This document shows positions 48,371 to 57,446 of a stretch of 64,000 bases of DNA, piece after piece. The stretch comes from Paracoccus sp. MC1862 (lineage in GTDB: Bacteria; Pseudomonadota; Alphaproteobacteria; Rhodobacterales; Rhodobacteraceae). Under the pieces are notes generated by a model. That model saw only the letters and a list, made by a program, of their open reading frames with translations. It was not told where the DNA came from and ran no database searches. The position numbers were made by a program, and so were the translations under genes. Numbering within the stretch: the stretch's first letter is position 1; each line of letters starts with the position of its first letter. The stretch lies in NCBI RefSeq assembly GCF_016617715.1, contig NZ_CP067225.1, positions 1,488,001-1,552,000 on the forward strand, given 5' to 3'.

Positions 48371-49177
48371 TCAGGCGCTTTCATCCGAGGCATTCACGGC
48401 AGGCTCTTGGGCGATGGACTCCCTGCCCCCGCGAAAGCCCATTGCAACAACGAATTTCTCGGATGAATCCGACCGGCTCGCCGGCGGCTTCACATTCGCG
48501 ACCGTGGCGAAGTTCTGCTTGAGGATCGCCTGCAGCCCCTGCTCGGCCCCGCCTGCCAGCACCTTGGCGACAAAGGTGCCACCCGCTTCCAGCACGTCGA
48601 ATGCGAAATCGGCCGCAGCCTCGACCAGCGCCACGATCCGCAGATGATCCGTGCCCTTGTGGCCCGAGGACGCGGCGGCCATGTCCGACATCACCACATC
48701 CGCGCGACCCCCAAGCCAGGCCTTGACCTGCTCGTCCGCGCCATCGGACAGGAAATCGAGCTGATGGATCTCGGCCCCCGCGATCGGATCGACCGCCTGC
48801 AGGTCCACGCCCAGGACACGCCCCTGCGGCTTGCCACGCGCCTCGCCCAAGGCATTCACCCGGCCTGCGGCGACCTGGCACCAGCCGCCCGGCGCGCAGC
48901 CGAGGTCCACGACCCGCGCCCCAGGCTTGAGGAAGCCGTATTTGTCATCCAGTTCAAGGATCTTGTAGGCGGCGCGGCCGCGATACCCTTCGCGTTTCGC
49001 CCGGGCGACGTAAGGGTCGTTCAACTGCCGTTCCAGCCAGAGGGTCGAGGAGAGCTTGCGCCCCTTGGCCGTCTTGACCCGCACCCGCAAGTCGCGTTGG
49101 CCGCGCCCCGACGTGCCCTTGCCCGCCCGGCTGCCCGGCACGGGGCCGCGACCCTTGCCACCCGATCCCGTCGCCAT
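48371..49177 (-). CDS. rlmE: 23S rRNA (uridine-2'-O)-methyltransferase
   Basis: RlmE (FtsJ/RrmJ) methylates U2552 of 23S rRNA. The 268-residue protein has a basic N-terminal region ([20 protein letters not shown]), SRAAYK-type sequence [20 protein letters not shown] with the catalytic Lys, the SAM motif [40 protein letters not shown] with catalytic Asp, and [12 protein letters not shown] with the second Lys. ATG 49177 overlaps the gppA stop (TGATG); a GTG one codon earlier is less likely. It is the last gene of the gppA-rlmE pair. Confidence 0.95.
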   Translation of the reverse strand: MATGSGGKGRGPVPGSRAGKGTSGRGQRDLRVRVKTAKGRKLSSTLWLERQLNDPYVARAKREGYRGRAAYKILELDDKYGFLKPGARVVDLGCAPGGWCQVAAGRVNALGEARGKPQGRVLGVDLQAVDPIAGAEIHQLDFLSDGADEQVKAWLGGRADVVMSDMAAASSGHKGTDHLRIVALVEAAADFAFDVLEAGGTFVAKVLAGGAEQGLQAILKQNFATVANVKPPASRSDSSEKFVVAMGFRGGRESIAQEPAVNASDESA

Positions 49178-50301
49178 CACGCCACCCCCATCAGACCGTC
49201 CGAGGTGAGCACCCCGTCGCGCACCATCTGCGCGTAAAGAAGCCCCTCGCGCAGCCCCCGGTCGGCGACCGACAGGCGGTTGGTGGGCCAGACCCGCATC
49301 AACGTCTGCAGGATCGCCGCGCCCGACATGATCAACGCGTGCCGTTCCCGCCCGATCCGCGGATCGGTGCGACGTCCCTCGGGCCCAAGCGCGAGATAGT
49401 TCTGGATTACCCGGTCAATCTGCGCCGTCGTCATCGTCAGCCCGTCCACCTTGGTGCGGTCATAACGCTTTAGCCCGAGATGGCTGGCCGCGACGGTCGT
49501 CACCGTGCCGGAGGTGCCGATGATCTGGAACTTGTCGTCGGCCTTCGAACCCGTGGCGTAGGGGGCGAAGCTTTCCAGCATCTGCTCGAACTGCCAGCTC
49601 ATCAGGGCGAAGCGCGCGGGATCGTCATTCACGTCGTCGAACTGGTCGCGCAGGGTCGCAACGCCCAGCGGCACGCTGATCCAGTCCACCACCCGCGCCG
49701 AACCCGGCGAGCGGTCGCCGAAGCCGTCCGCCAGCCGCATGATCGCGCGGGGACGCTCGGCTGGTTCCACGTCGCCCAGGTCGATCCAGACCAGCTCGGT
49801 CGAGCCGCCGCCGATATCCACCACCAGCAACTGTTCCGTCCGCAGGCTGACCAGCGGCGCGCAGGAGATCACGGCAAGCTGCGCTTCCTCCTCAGGGGCG
49901 ATGATTTCCAGCGGCAGGCCGGTCTCGCGCCGGATCAGCCGCAGGAAATCGCGGCTGTTGCGGGCACGGCGGCAGGCCTCGGTCGCGACCAGCCGCATCC
50001 GGCGGACGCCATGCTGTTCGATCTTGCGCCGGCATACCTGCAGCGCATGAACGGTCCGGGTCATGGACTGACCCGACAAACGGCCGGATGCCTCGAGGCC
50101 GTGTCCCAGTTGGACCGGCTTCGAGAAACTGTCGATCACCTGGAACTGACTGCCCGTCGGGCGGGCAATCAGCATCCGGCAACTGTTCGTGCCCAGATCG
50201 AGGGCCGCGTAAAGCGACCCCTCGTCGGGCTGGCGGGTGACGGCAAGCGAGGCCGCAATGGCCAAGGACGCGTCCGCACCCGCGGGACGCCTGGGCGTCA
50301 T
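49177..50301 (-). CDS. Ppx/GppA-family phosphatase
   Basis: This 374-residue exopolyphosphatase/pppGpp phosphatase-family enzyme has the actin-like ATPase fold. It has [20 protein letters not shown] (phosphate loop 1), [20 protein letters not shown] and [20 protein letters not shown] (phosphate loop 2), followed by [20 protein letters not shown]. It is shorter than E. coli Ppx and lacks the C-terminal HD-like half, as do many alphaproteobacterial members. Whether polyphosphate or pppGpp is the substrate cannot be read from sequence. The start at 50301 is chosen to avoid an unconserved N-terminal extension. Confidence 0.9.
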   Translation of the reverse strand: MTPRRPAGADASLAIAASLAVTRQPDEGSLYAALDLGTNSCRMLIARPTGSQFQVIDSFSKPVQLGHGLEASGRLSGQSMTRTVHALQVCRRKIEQHGVRRMRLVATEACRRARNSRDFLRLIRRETGLPLEIIAPEEEAQLAVISCAPLVSLRTEQLLVVDIGGGSTELVWIDLGDVEPAERPRAIMRLADGFGDRSPGSARVVDWISVPLGVATLRDQFDDVNDDPARFALMSWQFEQMLESFAPYATGSKADDKFQIIGTSGTVTTVAASHLGLKRYDRTKVDGLTMTTAQIDRVIQNYLALGPEGRRTDPRIGRERHALIMSGAAILQTLMRVWPTNRLSVADRGLREGLLYAQMVRDGVLTSDGLMGVA

Positions 50302-50407
50302 CTGTAACGCCCTCCGAAATCGTGTTGGATCAAAGGTAATCGTCACGGTGAAGCTGTTCAACCCCGTCGCTAGTGACCGCATCGATTGCAGCGACAGGGG
50401 CTGAACG

Positions 50408-50428
50408 AAAAAGGGCCCCGAAGGGCCC
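50408..50428 (-). terminator. rho-independent terminator of Hint gene
   Basis: On the minus strand a GGGCCC / GGGCCC stem (50413-50428) closes a TTCG tetraloop and is followed by TTTTT (50412-50408). It lies 27 bp after the stop of the Hint-domain gene. Confidence 0.85.
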
Positions 50429-50454
50429 CGGTTTCCGTCAACGGTCGGGCGGTG

Positions 50455-51630
50455 TCACTGCAGCGGATGCCCGGCATGGCTGGAGGCGAGGCTCCGGCCC
50501 TGCCGGCCGTTCAGGAACATCCGTGCGCCCGGCGCAGCCCCGGCCCGGTCGGCCAGTTCGGGGAACAGCGCAAGGATTTCGCGATGCGCTTCCTCGCCGA
50601 TCGCCCGCAGCGCCTGTTCGCCGGTGTAAAGCGATTCGGACTGCGCGCCCTCGGCATAGACCACCTCGTGGCGATCGAAGAGCACATGGACATAGGTGAT
50701 CTCGGTGACGTCCTCGGCCACCTCGACCCCGTCCAGCGCCAGCAGGTGCTTGGCCGCGACCAGCACCTCATCCGTGCCGAACAGCTTCTGCGCGATGGCC
50801 GAGCGGACCATCATCCGGTGCTGGGGCGAGACCAGCAGGTCGCGCCTGGGCAGCCGGTCGCCCAGCACGCCCTTGCGGATGCGGATCGGCCGCAGCCGCG
50901 GCATGGCCGCGAGATCCACGGCGTCCAGCCTGCGGCTGCCGATCCAGCGGATCGGCTGCAGCCCGTTGTCGGCCGTCTCCACCAGATCGCCGACCGACAG
51001 CTTTTCAACCGGGCGCTGGCCCTTGGCCGTCGCCAGCCGCACACCGGCGGTGAAGCAGGGAACGGGGTGGAGATTGTCGGGCGGGCAGTAATTGTAGTCG
51101 CCGTCCTTGTCCGGGATCGCCTTTCCCAGCTCGATCGAGGCGATGGGCTTGGCATTGATCGCCTCGACCCCCTTGCCGTTTTCCGGCGGAACAAGGAAGG
51201 TGCGGCCCAGATCGTCCTGGATCACGGTGACCAGCGCCTCGGCACAGGTGCCATCCGTATAGGTGATGACCGCCTTGTATTGCGAAACACCGTCGAACCT
51301 GAAGCTGTCCACCTGCTTGACGATGTCCGTCCCCCGCTGCGGCACGTCGACCGCGGGGGAGGTGCTGAAGGTATCGTAATGGCCCAGGAGGTTGTTGCCT
51401 TCCAGCTTGCCATCCCGGTTCCAGTCACGGGTGACGGTGATATCGACGATGTTGCCCGCAAGCGGATCGTCGCCGGACCCGAAGGTCGTGCCGCTCAGGC
51501 AGGCAGCGGATTCAGCGCCGGGAATGAGTTCCCATTGGTCGATATACTGATCTTTGTGAACGTCGCCGAGATAGATGGCTTTGAACGTCGTATCACAGCC
51601 GCCCGGCGTGGGGCAGGAGCAGAAGGTCAT
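50455..51630 (-). CDS. Hint (hedgehog/intein-type) domain protein
   Basis: This 391-residue protein of unknown role has a C-terminal Hint_2-type domain. The domain starts at Cys192 in PVPCFTAGVRLATAKGQRPV and continues KLSVGDLVETADNGLQPIRW with the self-splicing-like block LVSPQHRMMVRSA near 275, followed by VYAEGAQSESLYTGEQAL. Residues 1-190 begin MTFCSCPTPGGCDTTFKAIY and form an unrecognised, Asp/Gly-rich region with no signal peptide. Family knowledge suggests autoproteolysis or a secreted protein, as these are common in Rhodobacteraceae. GGAG lies about 9 bp before ATG 51630. A terminator follows. Confidence 0.82.
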   Translation of the reverse strand: MTFCSCPTPGGCDTTFKAIYLGDVHKDQYIDQWELIPGAESAACLSGTTFGSGDDPLAGNIVDITVTRDWNRDGKLEGNNLLGHYDTFSTSPAVDVPQRGTDIVKQVDSFRFDGVSQYKAVITYTDGTCAEALVTVIQDDLGRTFLVPPENGKGVEAINAKPIASIELGKAIPDKDGDYNYCPPDNLHPVPCFTAGVRLATAKGQRPVEKLSVGDLVETADNGLQPIRWIGSRRLDAVDLAAMPRLRPIRIRKGVLGDRLPRRDLLVSPQHRMMVRSAIAQKLFGTDEVLVAAKHLLALDGVEVAEDVTEITYVHVLFDRHEVVYAEGAQSESLYTGEQALRAIGEEAHREILALFPELADRAGAAPGARMFLNGRQGRSLASSHAGHPLQ

Positions 51631-51935
51631 ACTGGTAACTCCGACAACCGGAAAACTGGTAAACACGCGGCCGAACAGGCTTAGCTCGCTTATGCCTCAA
51701 GCCTTCGGCAAACAGAACAATAAAGTTATATAAACCCCTGCATGTTCAGGTGGTTGATGCAACCAGTGCACATCCTTGAGGAGAGAATTACGCAAGCTTC
51801 ATTGGCTTTTTGCCGCCTCGATTGCGTTGGAAAAAAAACAACCCTTCCAGGTTGCAGCTCGGCGGGTTGTCACCCCCTCAGGATTCGCCTACAGCAGCCG
51901 CTGATCGTCTTTCCTTTGCACGCCGGGGGCGGCTC
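51631..51935. other. divergent intergenic region
   Basis: The region between the Hint gene and the small membrane protein gene must hold promoters for both directions. An AT-rich patch (TTATATAA at about 51726) is the only visible landmark. No gene is seen. Confidence 0.4.
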
Positions 51936-52106
51936 ATGATCATCATCATCGCCATTGTCCTCGGCGCGTTTCTGGGCGACCTGCGGGCCCGCCGGGTGCA
52001 AGGAAACGTCAAGGACCGCCTGCAATATGCTGCGGCCCACGCGCTGGCCTTCGCCATTCTGGGGCTGTTCGCGACGATCTTCATCGACCGCGCCATGAGG
52101 GGCTGA
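51936..52106 (+). CDS. small membrane protein
   Basis: This 56-residue protein reads MIIIIAIVLGAFLGDLRARR, then a charged middle and AFAILGLFATIFIDRAM. Two hydrophobic helices flank a basic loop, so it is probably an inner-membrane protein. It precedes the VWA gene by 5 bp and is likely co-transcribed with it. I do not recognise a family with known function. Support comes from GGGGGCGG before the ATG and the close packing. Confidence 0.6.
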   Translation: MIIIIAIVLGAFLGDLRARRVQGNVKDRLQYAAAHALAFAILGLFATIFIDRAMRG

Positions 52107-52111
52107 GGCCG

Positions 52112-53293
52112 ATGTTCCGCCCATTCCTCAACACGCTGCGTCGCCACGGGGTTCCGGTTTCCCTGCGGGAATGGCTGGACCTGATGGCGGCGATGCAGGC
52201 AGGCGTCGCGGGCTGGTCGGTGGACGACTTCTACACCGTCGGCCGCGCGATCCTGGTCAAGGACGAACGCCACATCGACCGCTATGACCGCGCCTTTGCG
52301 GAAAGCTTCTCAGGATTGGAAACGATCCCCGTCGAGGCTCTGGTCAGCGAGGCCGCCCTGCCCCGCGAATGGCTGGAAAAGCTGGCCGAGAAGCTGCTGA
52401 CCCCTGAGGAGAAGGCCGCCGTCGAGGGCGCGGGCAGCTTCGAGGCGCTGATGGACAAGCTGCGCGAGCGGCTGGCCGAGCAGAAGGGCCGCCATCAGGG
52501 CGGCAACAAGTGGATCGGGACGGCGGGCACCTCGCCCTTCGGGGCCTACGGCTTCAACCCGGAAGGCGTGCGGATCGGGCAGGACGAAAGCCGCCACCGC
52601 CGCGCGGTCAAGGTCTGGGACAAGCGCGAGTTCCGCGACTTCGACGACACGGTGGAACTGGGCACCCGCAACATCAAGGTGGCGCTGAAGCGGCTGCGGC
52701 AATGGGCGCGGCATGGCGCGGCCGAGGAACTGGACCTGCCCGGCACCATCCGGGCCACGGCCGACCACGGCTATATCGACGTCCAGACCCGGCCCGAACG
52801 GCGCAATGCCGTCAAGGTGCTGCTGTTCCTGGACGTGGGCGGCAGCATGGACGACCACATCCGCGTGCTGGACGAACTGTTCTCGGCCGCCCGCGCCGAG
52901 TTCAGGAACCTCGAACATTTCTACTTCCACAACTGCCTTTACGAATCCGTCTGGCGCGACAACCGCCGCCGCTGGGACCAGACGATCCCGACCTGGGACC
53001 TGCTGCACCGCTATGGCCGCGACTGGAAGGTGATCGTGGTGGGCGATGCCTCGATGTCGCCCTACGAGATCGCCGCCCCCGGCGGCGCCAACGAGCACTG
53101 GAACCCCGAGCCGGGCGAACTGTGGCTGCGCCGGCTCTGCGAGACATGGCCGGATCACGTCTGGCTGAACCCGGTGCCCGAACGCCACTGGGGCCATACC
53201 CAGTCCATCGGCATGATCGCCCGCATCTTCGAGAACCGGATGATGCCGCTGACGCTGGAAGGGCTGACACGGGCGATGCGTGTTCTCGGCTAG
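52112..53293 (+). CDS. CoxE-like VWA-domain protein
   Basis: This 393-residue protein contains a C-terminal von Willebrand A domain of the CoxE-like family. The MIDAS motif appears as LFLDVGGSMDDHIRVLDELF (Asp241) where DxSxS is usual; Gly replaces the first Ser. The N-terminal half is helical and charged (RLAEQKGRHQGGNKWIGTAG). Such proteins normally act with a MoxR-type AAA+ ATPase in metallo-enzyme maturation or complex assembly. No MoxR gene is adjacent here, so the partner must be elsewhere. Confidence 0.85.
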   Translation: MFRPFLNTLRRHGVPVSLREWLDLMAAMQAGVAGWSVDDFYTVGRAILVKDERHIDRYDRAFAESFSGLETIPVEALVSEAALPREWLEKLAEKLLTPEEKAAVEGAGSFEALMDKLRERLAEQKGRHQGGNKWIGTAGTSPFGAYGFNPEGVRIGQDESRHRRAVKVWDKREFRDFDDTVELGTRNIKVALKRLRQWARHGAAEELDLPGTIRATADHGYIDVQTRPERRNAVKVLLFLDVGGSMDDHIRVLDELFSAARAEFRNLEHFYFHNCLYESVWRDNRRRWDQTIPTWDLLHRYGRDWKVIVVGDASMSPYEIAAPGGANEHWNPEPGELWLRRLCETWPDHVWLNPVPERHWGHTQSIGMIARIFENRMMPLTLEGLTRAMRVLG

Positions 53294-53332
53294 GCCGTTG
53301 ATCGTCCCCCCTGCAGCGCCCAGATTGGCGGC

Positions 53333-54019
53333 ATGAAGCTGCTGCCGATCCTGCTCATCATCCTTTACGCCGTCGCCATGTGGCTGCTGTCGGCCTGGCG
53401 CCTGCGCCAGCAACTGACAGAGAACTCGACCCCGCTGGAGGACCCGCGCCTTGCGGCGGCGCTGGACAGGCTGGGCCGCGCCATGGGGATCGGGCGGGTC
53501 AAGGCGCATGTCTACGAAATCAAGCCGGTCAACGGCCTGGCCGCGCCGGATGGACGGGTGTTCCTGACGCGCGGCTTCCTCGATCAGCTTGACGCCGGGC
53601 GGGTGACGGAAGCCGAACTCGCCTCGGTGATCGCACATGAGATGGGCCATGTGACCCACGGCCATGCGCGGCGGAGGATGATGGATTTCGCCGGGCAGAA
53701 CCTCGTCCGCATGGTGCTGGCCACGACCTTCGGCCGCTTCATCCCCTTTGTCGGCCTGTGGATCGCCGGCCTCGTTGCCTCGGCGCTGGCGGCCCGGCTG
53801 TCGCGCGAGGATGAATACGAGGCCGACGCCTTCGCCGCCGCGCTGATGGTCAAGGCGGGCTTCGGCACCGAACCCCAGAAGGCGCTGCTGTCACGGCTGG
53901 ACAAGCTGACGGGCATGAGCGGCCGCCCGGTCGCATGGCTCGCCTCGCACCCGCCGATCCCGCGGCGGATTGCAGCTATCGAGGCGCTGGAACGCCGCTG
54001 GAAGCTGCCCGTGGCCTGA
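53333..54019 (+). CDS. M48-family zinc metallopeptidase
   Basis: This 228-residue membrane-anchored peptidase of the M48 (HtpX/Oma1-like) type has an N-terminal hydrophobic anchor (LLPILLIILYAVAMWLLSAW). The zinc motif is VIAHEMGHVTHGHARRRM (His102, Glu103, His106), a second hydrophobic stretch follows (FIPFVGLWIAGLVASALAAR), and the third ligand is in SREDEYEADAFAAALM. The end WLASHPPIPRRIAAIEAL is typical of the family. Membrane protein quality control is the likely role. The gene is 39 bp after the VWA gene. Confidence 0.88.
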   Translation: MKLLPILLIILYAVAMWLLSAWRLRQQLTENSTPLEDPRLAAALDRLGRAMGIGRVKAHVYEIKPVNGLAAPDGRVFLTRGFLDQLDAGRVTEAELASVIAHEMGHVTHGHARRRMMDFAGQNLVRMVLATTFGRFIPFVGLWIAGLVASALAARLSREDEYEADAFAAALMVKAGFGTEPQKALLSRLDKLTGMSGRPVAWLASHPPIPRRIAAIEALERRWKLPVA

Positions 54020-54057
54020 CCCTTGCCGCGCCCGCCCTTCGGGACCACATGGGGCGC

Positions 54058-54450
54058 ATGACCATTCCGCCGCGCTTCGACGTCACCTCCGAACAGATTG
54101 CCCGCGTCGTCCAGACCTTCTACGCCGCCGTCCGCCGGCACGAGGTGCTGGGTCCGGTCTTCGCCCGTCATGTCACCGATTGGCCCGCGCATGAGGACCG
54201 GATCGCCGCCTTCTGGCGCAACGCGATCCTTTACGACCGGGGTTATGACGGCAATCCGATGCAGGTCCACCGGGACGCGGGCGACGTGCGCCCCGCGCAT
54301 TTTGACGACTGGCTGATGCTGTTTGACGCGACGCTGCTGCGGGTGCTGCCGCGGGACACGGCGCGGGCGTGGTCGGCGCTGGCGCACCGCATCGGCGCGG
54401 GGCTGCGGATGGGCCTGCGCCAGCCCGAAGGCGTGCCGATCATGCGCTAG
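54058..54450 (+). CDS. group III truncated haemoglobin
   Basis: This 130-residue 2/2 globin of group III reads TFYAAVRRHEVLGPVFARHV, DWPAHEDRIAAFWRNAIL and MQVHRDAGDVRPAHFDDWLM, with the proximal His in the last block and the group III HxxxFW-type arrangement. Known members bind oxygen or NO and may support respiration or detoxification. ATG 54058 or 54049 (three codons earlier) can serve as start; the former follows GGGG at a suitable distance. The 3' end overlaps the convergent P450 gene by 4 bp. Confidence 0.85.
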   Translation: MTIPPRFDVTSEQIARVVQTFYAAVRRHEVLGPVFARHVTDWPAHEDRIAAFWRNAILYDRGYDGNPMQVHRDAGDVRPAHFDDWLMLFDATLLRVLPRDTARAWSALAHRIGAGLRMGLRQPEGVPIMR

Positions 54451-55808
54451 CGCCGCCCGATCCGCAGCCGGATGCCGTCGCGCCCGCGCACGGTCAGCCG
54501 GGCGACCGGCACCGGGTCGACCGCGCCGCGCCCCAGCCGCAGGTCGCGGCAGATCGTGGCCAGCATCAGCGGCCCCTCGATCATGGCGAAACCCGCCCCC
54601 GGACAGACCCGCTGCCCTACGCTGAAAGGGATATAGGCCGAACGCGCGCAGGTCCGGCCGTTCGGGGTCTCCCAGCGGCCGGGGTCGAAGGCGTCCGGGT
54701 GGTCCCAAAGCCGCTCATGCCGGTGCAGGTGCCATGGCGACAGCACGACCTGCGTGCCCCGCGGCAACTCGCGGTCGCGGAAGCACTCGGGCTGCACCGT
54801 TTCCCGCACCATCATCGGCACCGGAGGGTAAAGCCGCATCGTCTCTCGGAACACCGCGCGGGCGGTCTTGAGGCGCGACACTGCCGAAAGGTCAGGCATC
54901 CCCCGGTCCAGCACCTCGCGCGCCTCGGCGGCCAAGCGATCCTGCCATGCGGGCGCCGCCGCCAGCAGCCACAGCGCCCAGCCGAGCGCGCTGGCCGAGG
55001 TCTCGTGCCCGGCAAGGAAGAAGATCGCCACCTGATCGACCATTTCGGTGGAGGTGAAGCCTTCGCCGGTCAGCGGATCGGGGGTCGTCATGATCTTGGT
55101 GGCGAGGTCGTCGGGCGCGGTTCCCGCTGCGATCTCGGCCGCCCGGCGCGCGACCATCCCGGCGATGAGGCTGCGGATGGTCGCCGCCGTCCGCCGGGTG
55201 CGCCGCCCGTGCCAGCGTGGCACCCAAGGGGGCAGCGGCACCATCGCCGCGAGGTTCACGATCGGCTGCGCGTCCTGATGGGCACGGAAGGCGGCAAAGA
55301 CCTGCGCCGCCGTCTCGTCCTCGATCGGCAGCGAAAACAGGGTGCGGAAGATCACGTCGGCGGCGGCATGGCTGGTTTCCGGCTCGATGTCGATCTCGGC
55401 ACCCGCACGGGCCTCAAGCCGCCGCATCACCGCCAGCGCAGCCTCCCACATCGCCGGCAGAGTTTCGCCCAGCCGCCCGCCCTCGAAGGCCGGATCGATG
55501 ATGCGGCGCTGGCGTTCCCACAAGGCGCCATTCGTGACGAAGACCGACTGCCCCAGCAGCGGCGCCAGTCCCTCGCGCAGCCGGTTCGACTTGGGAAAGT
55601 CGCGCGGCCGGGTCTGCAGCACCAGCCGGACCAGCGCCGGGTCGTTGCAGACGACGCTCCGCAGCAAGGGGCTGCGGAAATCCGCCATCCACGCCCGGTA
55701 AAGCCGCGCCGGCAGAGCCGACAACAGATCGCGGCGAAAGCGGAGAGCGTAACGCAGGACGCCGCCCCGCCCCTCGGTGCTGCCGGGCTTGGGGGCGATC
55801 ACCGGCAC
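54447..55808 (-). CDS. cytochrome P450
   Basis: This 453-residue soluble bacterial P450 has the oxygen-activation motif FFLAGHETSASALGWALWLL in the I helix, the ExxR motif in AVFRETMRLYPPVPMMVRET, and the haem-binding loop PFSVGQRVCPGAGFAMIEGP with Cys402 as the iron ligand. Its length and FxxGxRxC loop resemble CYP102/CYP4-like fatty-acid hydroxylases rather than camphor-type enzymes, but the substrate is unknown. No ferredoxin or reductase gene lies beside it. ATG 55808 is 20 bp after a dispersed intergenic motif. Confidence 0.92.
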   Translation of the reverse strand: MPVIAPKPGSTEGRGGVLRYALRFRRDLLSALPARLYRAWMADFRSPLLRSVVCNDPALVRLVLQTRPRDFPKSNRLREGLAPLLGQSVFVTNGALWERQRRIIDPAFEGGRLGETLPAMWEAALAVMRRLEARAGAEIDIEPETSHAAADVIFRTLFSLPIEDETAAQVFAAFRAHQDAQPIVNLAAMVPLPPWVPRWHGRRTRRTAATIRSLIAGMVARRAAEIAAGTAPDDLATKIMTTPDPLTGEGFTSTEMVDQVAIFFLAGHETSASALGWALWLLAAAPAWQDRLAAEAREVLDRGMPDLSAVSRLKTARAVFRETMRLYPPVPMMVRETVQPECFRDRELPRGTQVVLSPWHLHRHERLWDHPDAFDPGRWETPNGRTCARSAYIPFSVGQRVCPGAGFAMIEGPLMLATICRDLRLGRGAVDPVPVARLTVRGRDGIRLRIGRR

Positions 55809-55827
55809 GCCTCCTGCGCGAAGGATA

Positions 55828-55849
55828 CTTCTTTCTGGAAAAATACCCC
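55828..55849 (-). repeat. dispersed intergenic motif, copy 2
   Basis: CTTCTTTCTGG then AAAAATACCCC matches the motif at 30945-30969. It lies 20 bp before the P450 start. Confidence 0.5.
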
Positions 55850-55857
55850 ACGGGGGT

Positions 55858-55878
55858 GCGGGGGTGTGAAACCCCCGC
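55858..55878 (-). terminator. hairpin after alpha/beta hydrolase gene
   Basis: GCGGGGG and CCCCCGC form a 7-bp GC stem with a 7-nt loop, 21 bp after the hydrolase stop. There is no long T run right after it on the minus strand, though a T-rich patch follows at about 55840. Confidence 0.55.
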
Positions 55879-55899
55879 TTTTAGGGCAGCGCGCCGCAA

Positions 55900-57105
55900 T
55901 CATGGCGCGCCCCTGCTGCGGCCGGGCCAGTCGTTGACCGCCCGCGCGATGCGGCCGGGGGAATGGGCACGGCCCGCATAGCGGTCGCCCAGCCGCAACG
56001 GCCCGGCCGTTATGGCGAAGTAGTCATAGTCCCCCGGCCGGTCGAAGGCATGCAGATACTGGAAATGCAGCCGGAACCACCGCCGCCGCAACGCGCGCCG
56101 CGTCTCGGGCGAAAGCGTCCGCGAGAAGGCCGCCGACAGCACCAGCGGCCCGCGCCGGTCGGGCGGCTCGGCCCCCGAGACGGCCACCGGATCGCAGAGG
56201 CCGAAGCAGCAGGCATCGCCCGGCGCGCTTACGTCCACCCATGTCGCCTCGGGCCGGGCGGAAAGAAAGCGCAGGTCCGCCCGCAGACGCCCCGCACGCG
56301 GCAGGAACGAAGCCATCGGCACGACATGGCCCAGGGTCAGCAGCGCCAGCCGCCCATCTGCCCGCGAGCGCCCGGAGCGGATCACGTCCGCCAGCACCGA
56401 CACCGCCAGATAGGCTCCCGAGGAATGGCCGACTACCAGCACCTCGTCCCAGTCCCCGTCCAGCACCTCGGCGATGCGGCGGGCAAAGGCCGCGATGCGG
56501 TCCTCCAGCACCGCCGGATAGGCACCACCGTTCTGCGCGGCAAAGGCATAGTCGTGCATCAGGTAATAGGCGAAGACACGGCCGTCGATCCGCCGGAAGA
56601 ACCACAGGACCGCCCCCGCCGCGGCCAGCCCGGCAATCAGTCCCGGCAGCCAATGGACCAGTCGCCCGCCCGCCCACCACAGGACGCCGCCCAGCGCCAG
56701 CGCCAGCGCAAGCTGCGCCAGAAGCACGACGATAGGGTAAAGCGCCGCGATCACCGGGCCGCGCCGCAGCCGCATCAGCCGGAACAGCGCGCCCGAGCCG
56801 GCATAGGTCCAGACCGTCCGCAGAAGCTGGGCATAGGTCGCGGGGATCGACCGCCCCATCGAGCCCTGCACCACATCGGCCCAGACCAGCACCTCGACAT
56901 CCGCCTGCCCGGTTCCGGCCGGAAACTGCCCGGTCACGCCCCAGCCGAAGCCGGTGCAGTCGCGGCGCGGCCCGAACTCCAGCCGATAGCCCGAGATGCG
57001 CGCCTGCGCCTTGCCCTCGCTGCGGTAAAGCTCGCGGTAGCGGCGGGGCGGGACGGGATCGAAGCCGGGAATGTAAAGCACCCGGCGGCGAAACGGAGAG
57101 GTCAT
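55900..57105 (-). CDS. alpha/beta hydrolase-like membrane protein
   Basis: This 401-residue protein starts MTSPFRRRVLYIPGFDPVPP. Two hydrophobic segments lie near residues 130-180 (IVVLLAQLALALALGGVLWW, LPGLIAGLAAAGAVLWFF). A nucleophile elbow follows in EVLVVGHSSGAYLAVSVLAD with the candidate catalytic Ser in GHSSG. The C-terminal part has PEATWVDVSAPGDACCFGLC and QYLHAFDRPGDYDYFAITAG, which may supply Asp and His. It is probably an esterase or lipase-like enzyme held in the inner membrane; I cannot name the substrate. Confidence 0.75.
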   Translation of the reverse strand: MTSPFRRRVLYIPGFDPVPPRRYRELYRSEGKAQARISGYRLEFGPRRDCTGFGWGVTGQFPAGTGQADVEVLVWADVVQGSMGRSIPATYAQLLRTVWTYAGSGALFRLMRLRRGPVIAALYPIVVLLAQLALALALGGVLWWAGGRLVHWLPGLIAGLAAAGAVLWFFRRIDGRVFAYYLMHDYAFAAQNGGAYPAVLEDRIAAFARRIAEVLDGDWDEVLVVGHSSGAYLAVSVLADVIRSGRSRADGRLALLTLGHVVPMASFLPRAGRLRADLRFLSARPEATWVDVSAPGDACCFGLCDPVAVSGAEPPDRRGPLVLSAAFSRTLSPETRRALRRRWFRLHFQYLHAFDRPGDYDYFAITAGPLRLGDRYAGRAHSPGRIARAVNDWPGRSRGAP

Positions 57106-57446
57106 CGGGCGCCCCGGTTGATGCGCCTGCAGCATATCGCCTTGAAGGCGAGCGGCAAGCCGGCAAGGCCCTGCCGGAAACCGGCCGCGGCATGACCGCC
57201 GCGTTCCGGCCTGCTGATCCAGAAGCGCCGCGCGGCATACGGAGAAATGCACCCATAGCCTCACAATCGTCGCATCCGAGTGGCAGCATCGCGGGCAGCC
57301 TTTCCGGACGGACGCCATCTCCCCGCATCACTCCTTCCGAACCGTCGCTTGACGGTCATGACCGCCGGGAACGCGGCGGTGCTGATCGGCCTTGGCGGAT
57401 GGGGGCTTCATCGCATCGGGCTGTCCGGGGGCGGTGGACAGCCGCA
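57106..57446. other. intergenic region, no gene seen
   Basis: The 341 bp between the hydrolase start and the YeiH-type gene end contain no supported gene on either strand. Confidence 0.4.
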
